Part shown: positions 7,535 to 16,936 of the stretch, in pieces | How positions within the stretch are numbered: position 1 is the stretch's first letter | Layout of the letters: each line of letters starts with the position of its first letter | Source: Rhizobium anhuiense | GTDB lineage: Bacteria > Pseudomonadota > Alphaproteobacteria > Rhizobiales > Rhizobiaceae | Direction: 5' to 3' | Assembly: GCF_003985145.1 (NCBI RefSeq) | Contig: NZ_ML133523.1 | Coordinates: 186,001-250,000, forward strand | DNA: 64,000 nucleotides | Position numbers and translations under genes: made by a program | Notes under the pieces: model-generated | What the model was told of the DNA's origin: nothing | Database searches by the model: none | The model's input: only the letters and a program-made list of their open reading frames with translations

Positions 7535-8472
7535 TCAATATCCTATTGCAGCCCAGTAGTAGGATTGAGTGGCAACGCCAACAGAGCCGCCGTTGTTGAC
7601 GAAGCGCGGACGAACGTTGAAGCTAGACAGAGTTGCGACGTCGCAAGCGAACGCCAGAGAGCTGACGCCCGACCCTCCAATCGTCGCCCCGTTCGCAACA
7701 ACCAGAGCGGCACGAAAAGCGGTCGGGAGAGTAATCGGCAGAGTAACTGTATGATCGCGCCCCGGATTAGTGCCTGTGCCGTACTGGACGATATGGCCGT
7801 CCGGCAGCTTGAAATATCCTGTGACGCCCTTCGTGAAGGTCGCCCGAGCGACGCCCATGTCTGCGTTCGCGAGATTGTGAAGAAATTAGTACCATCGCAA
7901 ACGATCTCAGCCGTCGTTCCGTCCGGTACGATCAGGGTCGTCGCGCCGTTGATAGTCTCCGATGCAACAGGATCAATGGTAACCGCACCGCCATCGGCAA
8001 CGACAGTCACCGGCCATCCCGCCCCCAAGGTGGTAGCGGCTGTAAGCGTGAGAGTAGCAGCGGCAGTGAACCGAAGGACGGTCCCCGCATCAGCGGCAAC
8101 CGCAGTATAGCTGGCGTTCTTGGTAGCATATTTGACGCCGCCGCTGACAGCACCGGTAACAGTGAGGCCGGACGCAGACCAGTTCGCTATTTCCACGCCG
8201 CTAGCTACCAATGCGCCAACGCCGCCCCCCTTGAGATAGATACCAGTCGACGGATTTGAGGCGAACCCTTCGCCCGGTGCTGCAGCGGAGCCGTCGGCCG
8301 CCTTGATCGGCGAAACCATTGGCGCCGAACCATCACGCGGCAGCGAGTTGGTGATTTCGTTGCCGAGGTCGGTTGTCAGAGCATTCCACGGCACGGGGTC
8401 GATGACCTGGCCGACGAAAGGTGTCGTGCCGGCGGGGTTGGAATAGACGCCAGTTGATGGGTTTCTGGGCAT
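7535..8472 (-). pseudogene. Tail fibre protein, frameshifted
   Basis: The start MPRNPSTGVYSNPAG and the SNPSTGIYLKGGG repeat are typical of prophage tail fibres. Around 7866-7876 (after CDGTNFFTIS) the coding frame shifts by one base. The continuation in the other frame (LANADMGVARATFTKGV... YYWAAIGY) matches the gp53-like C-terminal domain of tail fibres, with KLPDGHIVQYGT near its start. No slippery site was seen, so a mutation is likelier than programmed frameshifting. The IS21-family end lies 4 bases upstream of the start codon, so the gene has lost its phage promoter and neighbours. Confidence 0.75.
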
Positions 8473-8540
8473 TCATGTGTTTCGGCGTGCAAATTTGACC
8501 CCCCTCAGATTTCATCTGACCATCCGGCTTTTGACGGCGG

Positions 8541-10083
8541 ATGGAGCGGGAGTTGAAGCGAGTGGATGCGATTGCGCGTGTTCGACAGGCCTTCCATGTG
8601 CAGGGCTGGTCGGTGAAGAAGATCGTCCGGGAACTCCATGTGTCGCGCAACACGGTTCGCAAGATACTGCGCTCCGACGAGACCGATTTTTCCTATGAAC
8701 GCGAGCGACAACCGCTGCCAAGGATCGGAGCGTGGAAGGCCGAGATCGAGCGGTTTCTGACGACCAACGAGAGCAAACCGTCGCGTGAACGGCTGACGCT
8801 GATCCGGATTTACGAGGAGGTTCGGGCACTCGGCTACGATGGCAGCTATGATGCCATCCGGCGATATTCCAAGACCTGGGCGAAGAACCGGGGAGCCGTG
8901 ACGGCGGAAGCCTATGTGCCCCTCTACTACGCTCCAGATGAGGCTTACCAGTTCGATTGGAGTCACGAGATCATTCTGATCAACGGCGTGACGACGACCG
9001 TCAAGGTCGCCCATGTCCGGCTCTGCCACAGCCGGATGATGTTCGTCCGGGCCTATATCCGCGAGAGCCAGGAGATGGTCTTCGATGCCCATGACAAGGC
9101 CTTCGCCTTCTTCCGTGGCGCCTGCACGCGCGGCATCTACGATAACATGAAGACTGCGGTCGAGGCGGTGTTCGTCGGCAAGGAGCGACAATACAATCGC
9201 CGCTTCCTGCAGATGTGCAGCCACTATCTGGTCCATCCCGTTGCCTGCACGCCCGCATCCGGATGGGAGAAGGGACAGGTCGAGAACCAGGTCGGTCTCG
9301 TGCGCGAGCGCTTCTTCACTCCACGCCTACGGGTCAAAAGCCTGGAGGAGCTGAACGTCTGGCTGCTCGACAAATGCATCGCCTACGCCCAAGGCACGCC
9401 GCCATCCCGAGCAGACCGAGCGGATGATCTGGCAGATGTTCGAGGAGGAGCGCGGCAGCCTGGTGCATTACGTTGGACCGTTCGATGGCTTCCACTGCGT
9501 TCCCGCCTCGGTGTCAAAGACCTGCACAGTCCGCTTCGACATCAACAAATACTCCGCCCTCTCGACTGCGGTCGGCCGCCCTGTTGAGGTTCACGCCTAT
9601 GCCGAGAAGATCGCCATCAGGCAGGACGGCGTGAACGTCGGTGAGCATCCTCGTTGCTTTGGCCGTGGCGAGACGATCTACGATCCCTGGCATTGTGTCC
9701 CCGTTCTGGCTCGCAAACCCGGTGCTTTGCGCAATGGTGCTCCGTTCCGGGAATGGGTCTTACGCGCAGCGATGGAGAAAGTGCGCCGGCGGCTGAAGAG
9801 CGTCCATGATGGTGATCGGCAAATGGTTACCATCCTCGGCTGTGTTCCCACCGATGGGTTAGCGGCTGTCGATGATGCCTGCCAGGAGGCTTTGGATCAC
9901 GGCGTCTGTTCAGCCTCGGTGATCATCAACATTCTGGCCCGCAGCCGTGATCCGGCTCCGGCCGCAACTCTGCAAACCCCGGATGCGCTGCGTCTGAGCC
10001 ATGAACCGGTCGCCGATTGCGCACGCTATGACAGCCTCAGGAGGGCAAGCGGATGGAACGCACGCAAGTGCTTGAACTCATGA
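8541..10083 (+). pseudogene. istA: IstA transposase, frameshifted
   Basis: The first frame (8541-~9393) carries an HTH (SVKKIVRELHVSRNTVRKIL) and the DDE core: D in YQFDWSHE, D in GIYDNMK and E in GWEKGQVENQ. At AAGG 9391-9394 an extra G shifts the frame. The proper continuation ARRHPEQTERMIWQMFEEER runs in the next frame to the stop at 10083 with the C-terminal IstA part. Transposase function is therefore probably lost unless the ribosome slips. The 3' end overlaps istB by 31 bases. Confidence 0.85.
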
Positions 10084-10787
10084 GCACGCTGAAGCTCTAT
10101 GGAATGCGCAGCGCCTACGACGAGATCATGGGCAACGGCATCAAACGGCAGCACGAACCGCCGCGCATCGTCGGCGATCTCTTGCAATCGGAGATCGCCG
10201 AGAAGCAGGCACGCCCCATTCGCTACCAGCTCAGCATCGCCAAGCTGCCGCTCGCCAAGGACATCGACGACTTCGACTTCGCCGATACGCCCGTCAATGA
10301 ATCCCTGGTGCGGGAGCTGGCCTCCGGCACCTTCGTCGCCGATCAACGCAATGTCGTTCTCGTCGGCGGCACGGGAACCGGGAAGAGCCATCTGGCCATC
10401 GCGATTGCCCGTGCTCTCATCCGCAACGGAATGCGCGGCCGCTTCTTCAACGTCGTCGGTCTGGTCAATCGATTGGAAACGGAAACGCGCAGCGGCAAGC
10501 AAGGGTGGACGGCCGACTATCTCAACCGTCTCGACTTCATCATCCTTGACGAACTCGGCTATCTGCCATTTGCCCAGGCAAGCGGTCAGCTCCTGTTCCA
10601 TCTGATCAGCAGGCTCTACGAGCGCACGTCGATTATCGTCACCACGAACCTGGCGTTCGGCGAATGGCCGACGGTGTTCGGCGACGCCAAAATGACGACA
10701 GCATTTCTGGACCGTCTGACCCATCATTGCGAGATTGTCGAAACCGGAAACGAGTCCTGGCGCTTCAAGAACCGCTCTCAAAGCTAA
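10053..10787 (+). CDS. istB: IstB ATPase of IS21-family element
   Basis: 244 residues, intact. The Walker A motif is GGTGTGKSH (105-113) and the Walker B region [11 protein letters not shown]. IstB is the DnaC-like AAA+ partner that IstA needs for target-site choice in IS21 transposition. Its start lies inside the istA end, the usual coupled arrangement. With istA broken it probably has no function of its own here. Confidence 0.9.
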   Translation: MERTQVLELMSTLKLYGMRSAYDEIMGNGIKRQHEPPRIVGDLLQSEIAEKQARPIRYQLSIAKLPLAKDIDDFDFADTPVNESLVRELASGTFVADQRNVVLVGGTGTGKSHLAIAIARALIRNGMRGRFFNVVGLVNRLETETRSGKQGWTADYLNRLDFIILDELGYLPFAQASGQLLFHLISRLYERTSIIVTTNLAFGEWPTVFGDAKMTTAFLDRLTHHCEIVETGNESWRFKNRSQS

Positions 10788-10931
10788 AGCCGAAGAAAGA
10801 CATAACCCGCACTTGGCCTACCCTCTGCAACCCCGGCCAGCGCCGGGCAGGCCAAGCGCTGATCGACATCATCAGGGGGTCAAAATTGGACGCCGATAAG
10901 GGGTGAATTTTGGATGCTGATTGACATCCCA

Positions 10932-10996
10932 GGGCTTGACCCGAGGATCTATGCCCGCTGCCAATGGAGACCAACGTAGATCCTCGGGTCAAGCCC
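10932..10996. repeat. Inverted repeat with 20-base arms beside the IS right end
   Basis: Arms 10932-10951 and 10977-10996 are perfect inverted copies (GGGCTTGACCCGAGGATCTA) separated by 25 bases. The right arm begins CTCGGGTCAAGCCCGAGGAC, the same palindrome as at 13356, 14070 and 52079. It starts 6 bases from the IS end. The rest of 10997-11294 upstream of the dienelactone-hydrolase gene shows no gene. Confidence 0.7.
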
Positions 10997-11294
10997 GAGG
11001 ACGACGGAGCAAGAGGTGGGCCGTGTGGCAAATCCGCAAGCCTTAGCCAATGGCGCATACGGCCGGAGAGCGGCGCCGACTTGGTCGACATCCCCCTGGA
11101 TTCAAATCTCGCAGCTTGGATTTACGGTAGTCATAAACGACCTGCCAGGGGGTGATCAAGCGCTTCTGACTGCGACGCGCGGTAATTTAATCCACCCAAT
11201 CCAACCCAATCGGCAGCCGAACGCCACCCGCTTTGCGCGCCTTCAGGTCCGGCGTATAATGAGCAAGCTGCTGATCCAACGTTGGAGAAGCTCA

Positions 11295-12140
11295 GTGAAA
11301 AACACGAGACTTTTTCTTTGCCTTGCCGCTTTTCTCAGCGTCACGCTCGCCGGAAACCCGGCTGATGCCGACGAACTGGTTCACTTCGAAAGCGCGCCCG
11401 TCAAGCTAAGCCCATTTCGAATAAGCAAGGCTAGGGAACAGGGAGAAATTCTTTCTCAACCGCAGGGTACGCCATTGCTGGGATATCTATCCCGCCCCGG
11501 GGGTGATGGCCCCTTCCCGGCGGTCGTCCTCCTGCATGGATGCGAGGGCATGCGGTTGAGCGTCAAGGACCTTTGGCCGAAACGGCTGGTCGCATGGGGC
11601 TATGTCGTGCTGGTCGTCGATAGCTTCACCACCCGCCACATCGAGGACCCGTGTCAAAGCCATCTCCCCGATCGCGTCTTCGACGCCTATGGCGCTTTGA
11701 ATTTCTTATCGAAACAAAGCTTTGTCGATATCAGGCGCGTTGCCCTGATGGGCTTTTCAACGGGCGGCACCGCGACGCTGGAGGGAACAAAAATCGAAGG
11801 CAACGAACAGCTGATGGACCGCAAGTTCACCGCAGCGGTTGCCTACTATCCCCTCTGCGCGGCAACGCAGGGCGATGCGACGGTGCCGATCCTGATTTTA
11901 ACCGGCGACCGAGACAATTGGAGCCCGGCCGACCGATGCCGGAAGAGGCTTGCCAAGCTGAGTGACGCCAGCCCACCCATCGAGCTCAATATCTACAAGG
12001 GTACCTATCACGATTTCGACGCCCCGGAGTTCAAGGTGGGAAGGCGGGTGCTGGGTCACATCGAAAAATACAATCCGGACGCCGCAGGAAAGTCCATCCG
12101 CAGCGTTCGCACATTCCTTCAAACCTACCTGTCGAACTAA
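11295..12140 (+). CDS. Secreted dienelactone-hydrolase-family protein
   Basis: 281 residues from GTG 11295, chosen because GGAGAAG lies 7 bases upstream and a signal peptide (about 1-25, KNTRLFLCLAAFLSVTLA) follows at once; ATG 11259 lacks a ribosome binding site. Alpha/beta-hydrolase features are HGCEG (oxyanion turn), nucleophile elbow GFSTGG, acid in LTGDRDNW and His in TYHDF. Classical dienelactone hydrolases use Cys; Ser here puts it with the broader esterase-like members. Substrate unknown. It is the first chromosomal gene after the IS element. Confidence 0.75.
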   Translation: MKNTRLFLCLAAFLSVTLAGNPADADELVHFESAPVKLSPFRISKAREQGEILSQPQGTPLLGYLSRPGGDGPFPAVVLLHGCEGMRLSVKDLWPKRLVAWGYVVLVVDSFTTRHIEDPCQSHLPDRVFDAYGALNFLSKQSFVDIRRVALMGFSTGGTATLEGTKIEGNEQLMDRKFTAAVAYYPLCAATQGDATVPILILTGDRDNWSPADRCRKRLAKLSDASPPIELNIYKGTYHDFDAPEFKVGRRVLGHIEKYNPDAAGKSIRSVRTFLQTYLSN

Positions 12141-12245
12141 AGCCCGAAGTCTGTCTGCTGTGGCATCCGATGAGCACTCATTGCAGCATTCGGTATATCG
12201 CCTATTCTGCGCCCCACGTGATCCCTCGGCATCTGAAGGCATAGG

Positions 12246-12845
12246 ATGATGCGTATCTTTATTTTGCTGATCGGTTTTCCGGGCGTTGGAAAACTGACGA
12301 TCGCAAGGGAGTTGCAAAGCCTGTCCTCGGCGAAAGTCATCGACAATCACTGGTTCAACAACCCGGTTCTGCGTCTCCTGGACGATGATGGAACGGGCCA
12401 CCTTCCTGAAGGAATATGGGATTATACGGGACGAATTCGGCAAACCGTGTTGGATGCAATTGCCGAATACACCGGCCCTTCCGCCAACTTCATCTTCACG
12501 CATGCCGGCCGGGATGGTGATCAGCGCAGTCTTCGCACCTACCAGCAGTTCGACGATGCCGCTCAACGCTGCGGGGCTGTCCTGGTACCCGTGAGACTGC
12601 TCTGCGACGAAGATGAGCTGGCACGCCGTATCTCCATGCCCGCGCGCCGCAACGATCTGAAAGCGACCGATGCGCAAGCCTCCAGGGAGAGAAGCCGGCG
12701 GGACAAGGTTTTTGATCCGAAGCATCCCAACACCCTGGTCTTGGACGTCACATCCACGCCGCCGCCAGAGAGTGCAGCCGCAATTTGGCAGCACGCTCTA
12801 AAGTCACTTACCAACAGCATCGAGACCGCCCCGTCAAACGTTTAG
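12246..12845 (+). CDS. P-loop kinase-like protein
   Basis: 199 residues. The N-terminus MRIFILLIGFPGVGKLT holds a Walker A motif (GFPGVGKLT), and VIDNHWFNNP follows as in shikimate/adenylate-type small kinases. A C-terminal Arg-rich segment (SRERSRRDKV) could be the lid. Two adjacent ATGs (12246, 12249) are possible starts. It resembles AAA_33-type kinases annotated as hypothetical in rhizobia; the phosphate acceptor cannot be told. Confidence 0.6.
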   Translation: MMRIFILLIGFPGVGKLTIARELQSLSSAKVIDNHWFNNPVLRLLDDDGTGHLPEGIWDYTGRIRQTVLDAIAEYTGPSANFIFTHAGRDGDQRSLRTYQQFDDAAQRCGAVLVPVRLLCDEDELARRISMPARRNDLKATDAQASRERSRRDKVFDPKHPNTLVLDVTSTPPPESAAAIWQHALKSLTNSIETAPSNV

Positions 12846-12947
12846 TTGAATGTCCACGGAAGGCAATTCGAAGCAACCAGCTACGTGGGTGTCATGGGAG
12901 TCGATACTCAAGGCGCCGTCCGACACCTAACCCGCAGGAACTGAACA

Positions 12948-13394
12948 TTGACACAACCCGCAGCCGATAAGGTCCGCTTCGAATTTGTTACGCAATGTCC
13001 AAGGGATGATGGCTGCGGCGTTTTCGTCTTGCAGATGTTGACGGGCAAACCCTACGACCAAATTGCCAGCATGATCGATTGGGGCGTTCAGACCAATCAT
13101 TACACAACCTGGAAAGAACTGCGCGGCGTCCTGAGCGAGTTGGGCTGGCAGACTGGCGGATTACGCAAAGCGGAGAGCTGGGGCGATGTTTGCGGGGTAG
13201 CGGTAGTCCATGTCGAAGGAGACCACTTCATCCTCTATGACGCCGATAACGGCATCTTCTATGATCCTGGGCAACCAGATGGCCCCGATCTGCATAGCCG
13301 CCTCGTTCCTATGAACTACCTTGCGGTGCAATGCCCGTGGCTGGTGGAGGCCAGCTTGGATCCTCGGCTCAAGCCCGAGGAAGACGGAGGGTGA
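12948..13394 (+). CDS. C39-like papain-fold protein with repeat-encoded tail
   Basis: TTG start at 12948 with AGGA 8 bases upstream; 148 residues. A Cys-Gly pair in CPRDDGCGVFVLQML followed by late VVHVEGDHFILYDADNG and FYDPG resembles the Cys and His/Asp blocks of C39-type peptidases or their inactive relatives. The last ~13 codons (SLDPRLKPEEDGG) are read from an intergenic palindromic repeat at 13356-13394, so the original stop was probably overrun by repeat insertion. Protease activity is not established. Confidence 0.55.
   Translation: MTQPAADKVRFEFVTQCPRDDGCGVFVLQMLTGKPYDQIASMIDWGVQTNHYTTWKELRGVLSELGWQTGGLRKAESWGDVCGVAVVHVEGDHFILYDADNGIFYDPGQPDGPDLHSRLVPMNYLAVQCPWLVEASLDPRLKPEEDGG
13356..13394. 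repeat. Partial rhizobial palindromic element
   Basis: TGGATCCTCGGCTCAAGCCC plus GAGGAAGACGGAGGG is the right half of the 105-base element at 52010-52114, with CCTCGG/CCGAGG arms. It supplies the C-terminus and stop of the preceding gene. Confidence 0.65.
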
Positions 13395-13501
13395 GGTCGA
13401 GACCTTCATCCCCAAACCTGCCTCCGGCGGGAGATCCTCGCCGGCTATCTCAGTCACATCCCATCGAATCAAAATACCGGATCGTGTCAGCGGTTGCGTG
13501 C

Positions 13502-13987
13502 CTAGCGCAGTTCACCAAGCACGACATAGGTTCTTGCGCGCAGTCCGATCTTCACAAAGCCTGCAGATTGACCGCTGGCGCAGTCGTGCGGCGCAAAACC
13601 CTTCGGCAACATCTCCTCGACCGATGAGGAAATCTCGTGCCTTGCCAAGACATCAAGCTTTTGGAACCGTTTGAACGGGGCGAGCTCGATTGTTTCCTTC
13701 CCAACGAGCACGAATGCAAAATGGCCCTCATCCGCAACGTAGTCGTTCGCGACGAGATACATGTTCACTCTGGCGGCGAACGCGTCTTTGGAAGACAGTC
13801 GGTCTTGGTAAGGCTGAAGCAGGCAAACCGCCTGAGCATCAAAGGACGATAGATCCGACAACTTCGCTGCTTGGCCAATTGGGATGTTCTTAAAAGTCGC
13901 ATCACCCAAGGAGCCGGCATTGGCCCACGGCCCGTAAACAATCCATGCCAGCGACGCCAATAAACCAATAAATCTCACGAAGTTCAT
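13502..13987 (-). CDS. Secreted protein of unknown function
   Basis: 161 residues from ATG 13987, which has a strong AGGAGGT upstream; longer frames run back through a repeat. The first ~24 residues (MNFVRFIGLLASLAWIVYGP...) form a signal peptide. The mature part has two Cys (AVCLLQPYQD and PHDCASG) that could form a disulfide. No family recognised. It converges with the C39-like gene. Confidence 0.6.
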   Translation of the reverse strand: MNFVRFIGLLASLAWIVYGPWANAGSLGDATFKNIPIGQAAKLSDLSSFDAQAVCLLQPYQDRLSSKDAFAARVNMYLVANDYVADEGHFAFVLVGKETIELAPFKRFQKLDVLARHEISSSVEEMLPKGFAPHDCASGQSAGFVKIGLRARTYVVLGELR

Positions 13988-14055
13988 CCGCGCCCGTACC
14001 TCCTGCGTCGACACTCGATACAACCCTGTGTTGGCAACACAGTCAACAAGCCCCT

Positions 14056-14115
14056 TCGCACCCCCACCCTCCGTCATCCCAGGCCCGAGCCTGGGATCCA
14101 TACCTGCGGCCGATG
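14056..14115. repeat. Partial rhizobial palindromic element
   Basis: CCCTCCGTCATCCCAGGCCC plus GAGCCTGGGATCCAT is the left half of the element at 52010-52114, with CCCAGGC/GCCTGGG arms. It lies between the secreted-protein gene and the monooxygenase-like gene. Confidence 0.65.
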
Positions 14116-14127
14116 GCGGGGCAAGGA

Positions 14128-14472
14128 TCATCGCGGTTTGGCGATATCCGCTTCGAATCCATAGGCTCTTTGAACGAGGGCGACGCGGATTTCATAGCGC
14201 CTATACCAGTCAGTCCGGCCCCGGCGTTGCGCCTCGACGTGATCGACAACCGCTTTCCAGGCCCGGATGCTTTCCTCGTCCCGCCAATAAGAGTTGATGA
14301 TGCCGAAACCGTCGGCACGGCGGGCGCTTTCGAAACCCAAGAAGCCGGGTTGCTGCTTCGCCAGCTCCACCATCGCAGCGCCGACGTCGCCATAGCCGTC
14401 TTCGACCTCGGTTCGTTGCGATGAGAAGCAGACGACGTAATAGGGTGGCGCAGGCAAGCTAGCGATCGACAT
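14128..14472 (-). CDS. Antibiotic-biosynthesis-monooxygenase-type (ABM) protein
   Basis: 114 residues from ATG 14472 (GAGAGGTT upstream). PGFLGFESARRADGFGIINSYWRDEESIRAW-type sequence is the signature of the dimeric alpha/beta ABM barrel, in which a Trp/Asn-containing sheet holds the substrate. Members range from quinone-forming monooxygenases to heme-degrading enzymes; the role here is unknown. The 33 residues upstream in the same frame lack a ribosome binding site and were left out. Confidence 0.7.
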   Translation of the reverse strand: MSIASLPAPPYYVVCFSSQRTEVEDGYGDVGAAMVELAKQQPGFLGFESARRADGFGIINSYWRDEESIRAWKAVVDHVEAQRRGRTDWYRRYEIRVALVQRAYGFEADIAKPR

Positions 14473-14524
14473 GCCAACCTCTCGTTGCTGATCCACACGG
14501 ATCATTGCACCATGCGCCGTCAGG

Positions 14525-15421
14525 TCAATCCCTGCTGCACACCAGCTTCCAGAAGCTCTCGGCGATTTCGGTCATGCGCGCCCGCGGCCTCATCAGGACG
14601 ATCTGCACGTCGACGGCCCACTCCTCAGACCCGGCGAAGGCGAGCCGGCCGCCGGGCCCTGTCTCGTCCTTTGCAAGGCTCAGCGGAATCCAGGCAACGC
14701 CCTTTGCCTCGATCGCCAGCGCCTTCAGGGCCATGGCGAGGTGTGAGGTGAACACCGTGTCGAGACGTAGCGACTGCATGCGCTGGGAAAGGTTTGCGGC
14801 CAGGATGCGCCCCATGCCGGACTTTTCTTCGAAGGCGAGAAGCGGAACGCCCGTCGCGCCGGTGAGGCTGTAAAGCGGCTCTCCGTCCTTCTTTCGGGCG
14901 CAGACCGGGACGAGCCGGTCGGCATCGAGCACGACATGGCGGTAGTTTTGCATGTCCAGCCGGATGCCGCTGTTTTCCTGGTAATGACACAGCAGGAACT
15001 GGGCCCGCCCTTCCAGCATGATCTTCTCGCATTCGTTCATATTGTCCGAGAGCAGCCGGATGGGCATGGCGGCGGCGCTGTGCCCCAACCCTTGAATCCA
15101 GGAGGGCAAAAAGATGAAGGAGAGCGCGTGGGTGGCCGCGAATGTGACGGTCGATGTCGCCGCCTTGATCTGCGCGAGATCGCGGGCGGCGCGTTCAAGC
15201 CTTGCGGTGATATCGCTCGCCGCCTCCAGCATCAGCTCTCCCGCCGGCGTCAGCTTCAGCCGGTGTGTCGAGCGATCGACCAATTCCCACCCGCACCATT
15301 CTTCCAGCGCCTTGATGCGACGTCCGAAGGCGGGCTGGGTGATGTTGCGCCGTTCCGCCGCTCTCGAGAAGTTCAGCGTTTCGGCAAGAGCCTGGAGGTC
15401 GGCGAGCCATGCGGTCTCCAC
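14525..15421 (-). CDS. LysR-family regulator, probably of the tartrate genes
   Basis: 298 residues from GTG 15421 (AAAGGA 8 bases upstream). The N-terminal winged HTH is clear: LQALAETLNFSRAAERRNIT followed by QPAFGRRIKALEEW. The C-terminal two-thirds is the periplasmic-binding-like effector domain. It is divergent from tarD across a 222-base spacer and is therefore the likely activator of tarD and the aldolase gene, with a tartrate-type acid as a plausible inducer. Confidence 0.85.
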   Translation of the reverse strand: METAWLADLQALAETLNFSRAAERRNITQPAFGRRIKALEEWCGWELVDRSTHRLKLTPAGELMLEAASDITARLERAARDLAQIKAATSTVTFAATHALSFIFLPSWIQGLGHSAAAMPIRLLSDNMNECEKIMLEGRAQFLLCHYQENSGIRLDMQNYRHVVLDADRLVPVCARKKDGEPLYSLTGATGVPLLAFEEKSGMGRILAANLSQRMQSLRLDTVFTSHLAMALKALAIEAKGVAWIPLSLAKDETGPGGRLAFAGSEEWAVDVQIVLMRPRARMTEIAESFWKLVCSRD

Positions 15422-15643
15422 GGAAGGTTTCCTTTGACGGTTGCAGTGCCATGTAAACACTGAAAAGACGGTATAGCGCCTGACAAATCAATGTTTCTTT
15501 GCGGTTCTCTGCCTGTTTGCGCAAAGTGATGATGCCGAAACGGCACTGATAGAACCCGCATCGGCATTGGACGCGCCGACCGCCGCGCATCAAAATGAAA
15601 CCATCGTCATCAGCCGCCGTCGGCGAAGGGAATGGAGCCCGTC

Positions 15644-16807
15644 ATGCGCATCATCGACATCTGCGAGGTCACGAAGCCGATCGCTTCGCCGATCCGCAAC
15701 GCCTATATCGATTTCAGCAAGATGACCGCCAGCCTGGTTGCCGTCGTCACCGATGTCGTCAGGGATGGGCGCCGCGTCGTCGGATATGGCTTCAACTCCA
15801 ACGGCCGCTACGGCCAGGGCGGCTTGATCCGCGAGCGCTTCAGGGACCGCATCCTCGAAGCAGCACCCGAAAGCCTGATGAACGACGCCGGCAGCAATCT
15901 CGATCCGCACAGGGTCTGGGCGAGGATGATGACCAACGAGAAGCCCGGCGGCCACGGCGAGCGCTCGGTCGCCGTCGGCACCATCGACATGGCGGTCTGG
16001 GACGCGGTGGCCAAGATCGAGGGCAAGCCGCTGTTTCGTCTTCTCGCCGAGATGAAAGGCCGGGAGGCCAACCCGAAGGTCTTCGTCTATGCCGCCGGCG
16101 GATACTACTACCCCGGCAAGGACAACAGCGCTCTGCGGGCGGAGATGCGGAGCTATCTCGACCGCGGCTATACCGTCGTCAAGATGAAGATCGGCGGCGC
16201 GTCGATCGACGAGGACCGGGGCCGCATCGAAGCCGTGCTGGAGGAGATCGGTTCGCAGGCGCAGCTTGCGGTCGACGCCAACGGGCGCTTCGATCTGGAG
16301 ACCGGCATCGCCTATGCGAAGGTGCTGCGCGACTATCCGCTGTTCTGGTACGAGGAGATCGGCGATCCGCTGGACTACGCTCTGCAGGCCGCCATCTCCG
16401 AATTTTACGACGCACCGATGGCGACCGGCGAGAACCTGTTCTCCCATCAGGATGCCCGCAACCTGCTGCGTTACGGCGGCATGCGGCCGGACCGCGATTA
16501 CCTGCAGTTCGACTGCGCCCTTTCCTACGGCTTGGTCGAATATTTGCGCACACTCGACGTGCTGCGTCAGTTCGGCTGGTCGCCGTCGCGCTGCATCCCG
16601 CATGGCGGCCACCAGATGTCGCTCAACATTGCCGCCGGGCTCGGCCTCGGCGGCAACGAAAGCTATCCCGATCTGTTCCAGCCCTATGGCGGCTTCCCCG
16701 ATGGCGTCGAGGTGATCGATGGCCATATCCTGATGCCCGAGCTACCGGGTATCGGCTTCGAAGGCAAGTCGGAGCTGATCAAGGTCATGCGCGAATTGGC
16801 TGAATGA
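15644..16807 (+). CDS. tarD: D(-)-tartrate dehydratase (enolase superfamily)
   Basis: 387 residues from ATG 15644 (GGAG 6 bases upstream; ATG 15632 has its AGGGA too close). The sequence closely follows the known Bradyrhizobium TarD: ITKPI-like start, NAYIDF, GYGFNSNGRYGQGG, base K182 in KMKIGG, metal-ligand region VDANGRF (211-), WYEEIGDP, and HGGHQMSLN near the end. The enzyme dehydrates D(-)-tartrate to oxaloacetate. It is followed by a class II aldolase gene on the same strand and preceded by a divergent LysR gene. Confidence 0.9.
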   Translation: MRIIDICEVTKPIASPIRNAYIDFSKMTASLVAVVTDVVRDGRRVVGYGFNSNGRYGQGGLIRERFRDRILEAAPESLMNDAGSNLDPHRVWARMMTNEKPGGHGERSVAVGTIDMAVWDAVAKIEGKPLFRLLAEMKGREANPKVFVYAAGGYYYPGKDNSALRAEMRSYLDRGYTVVKMKIGGASIDEDRGRIEAVLEEIGSQAQLAVDANGRFDLETGIAYAKVLRDYPLFWYEEIGDPLDYALQAAISEFYDAPMATGENLFSHQDARNLLRYGGMRPDRDYLQFDCALSYGLVEYLRTLDVLRQFGWSPSRCIPHGGHQMSLNIAAGLGLGGNESYPDLFQPYGGFPDGVEVIDGHILMPELPGIGFEGKSELIKVMRELAE

Positions 16808-16936
16808 AAATATGCCCGCCCTGCCACAGGATATGAAGCGAACCATCTTTGCGCCCAGCCGGCTTGATGGCAGACCAATCCGGGCGTAATCCAGAACACA
16901 GCCCCTCTCCTTCCGACACCAATCCGAGACGACCCC

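Larger units (their letters stand above)
1..8475 (-). mobile_element. Decayed prophage, late (tail fibre and lysis) end
   Basis: The minus strand carries tail fibre, tail-associated, holin, endolysin, Rz/Rz1 and SGNH-like genes in late-phage order, with three plus-strand or inserted cargo genes. Structural, packaging and integrase genes are absent from the window. Two tail genes are broken (an in-frame stop and a frameshift) and lysis segments occur in two copies plus a scar, so it is most likely not a functional phage. The upstream limit coincides with the IS21-family element at 8476; the downstream limit lies beyond position 1. Confidence 0.85.
8476..10926 (+). mobile_element. IS21-family insertion sequence
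   Basis: istA and istB are flanked by related ends. The left end starts TGTGTTTCGGCGTGCAAATT, followed by TGACCCCC. Read inwards, the right end starts TGTCAATCAGCATCCAAAAT and contains two spaced copies of the ~21-base end repeat, one including TCGGCGTCCAATTTTGACCC. The 5'-TGT...ACA-3' termini and multiple terminal repeats are IS21 features. Left flank GCATTCA and right flank TCCCAGG show no target duplication, and phage sequence does not resume on the right. Confidence 0.85.

Noticed and set aside
9391..9394. Programmed frameshift in istA
   Set aside because: No slippery heptamer or stimulating structure is evident, and IS21 istA is normally one continuous frame, so a mutation is likelier.
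10026..10781. 251-residue minus-strand frame over istB
   Set aside because: Antisense shadow of istB, whose Walker motifs are intact.
15590..16803. Two long frames (plus 402 and minus 378 residues) over tarD
   Set aside because: Shadows of tarD, which is strongly recognised in its own frame.
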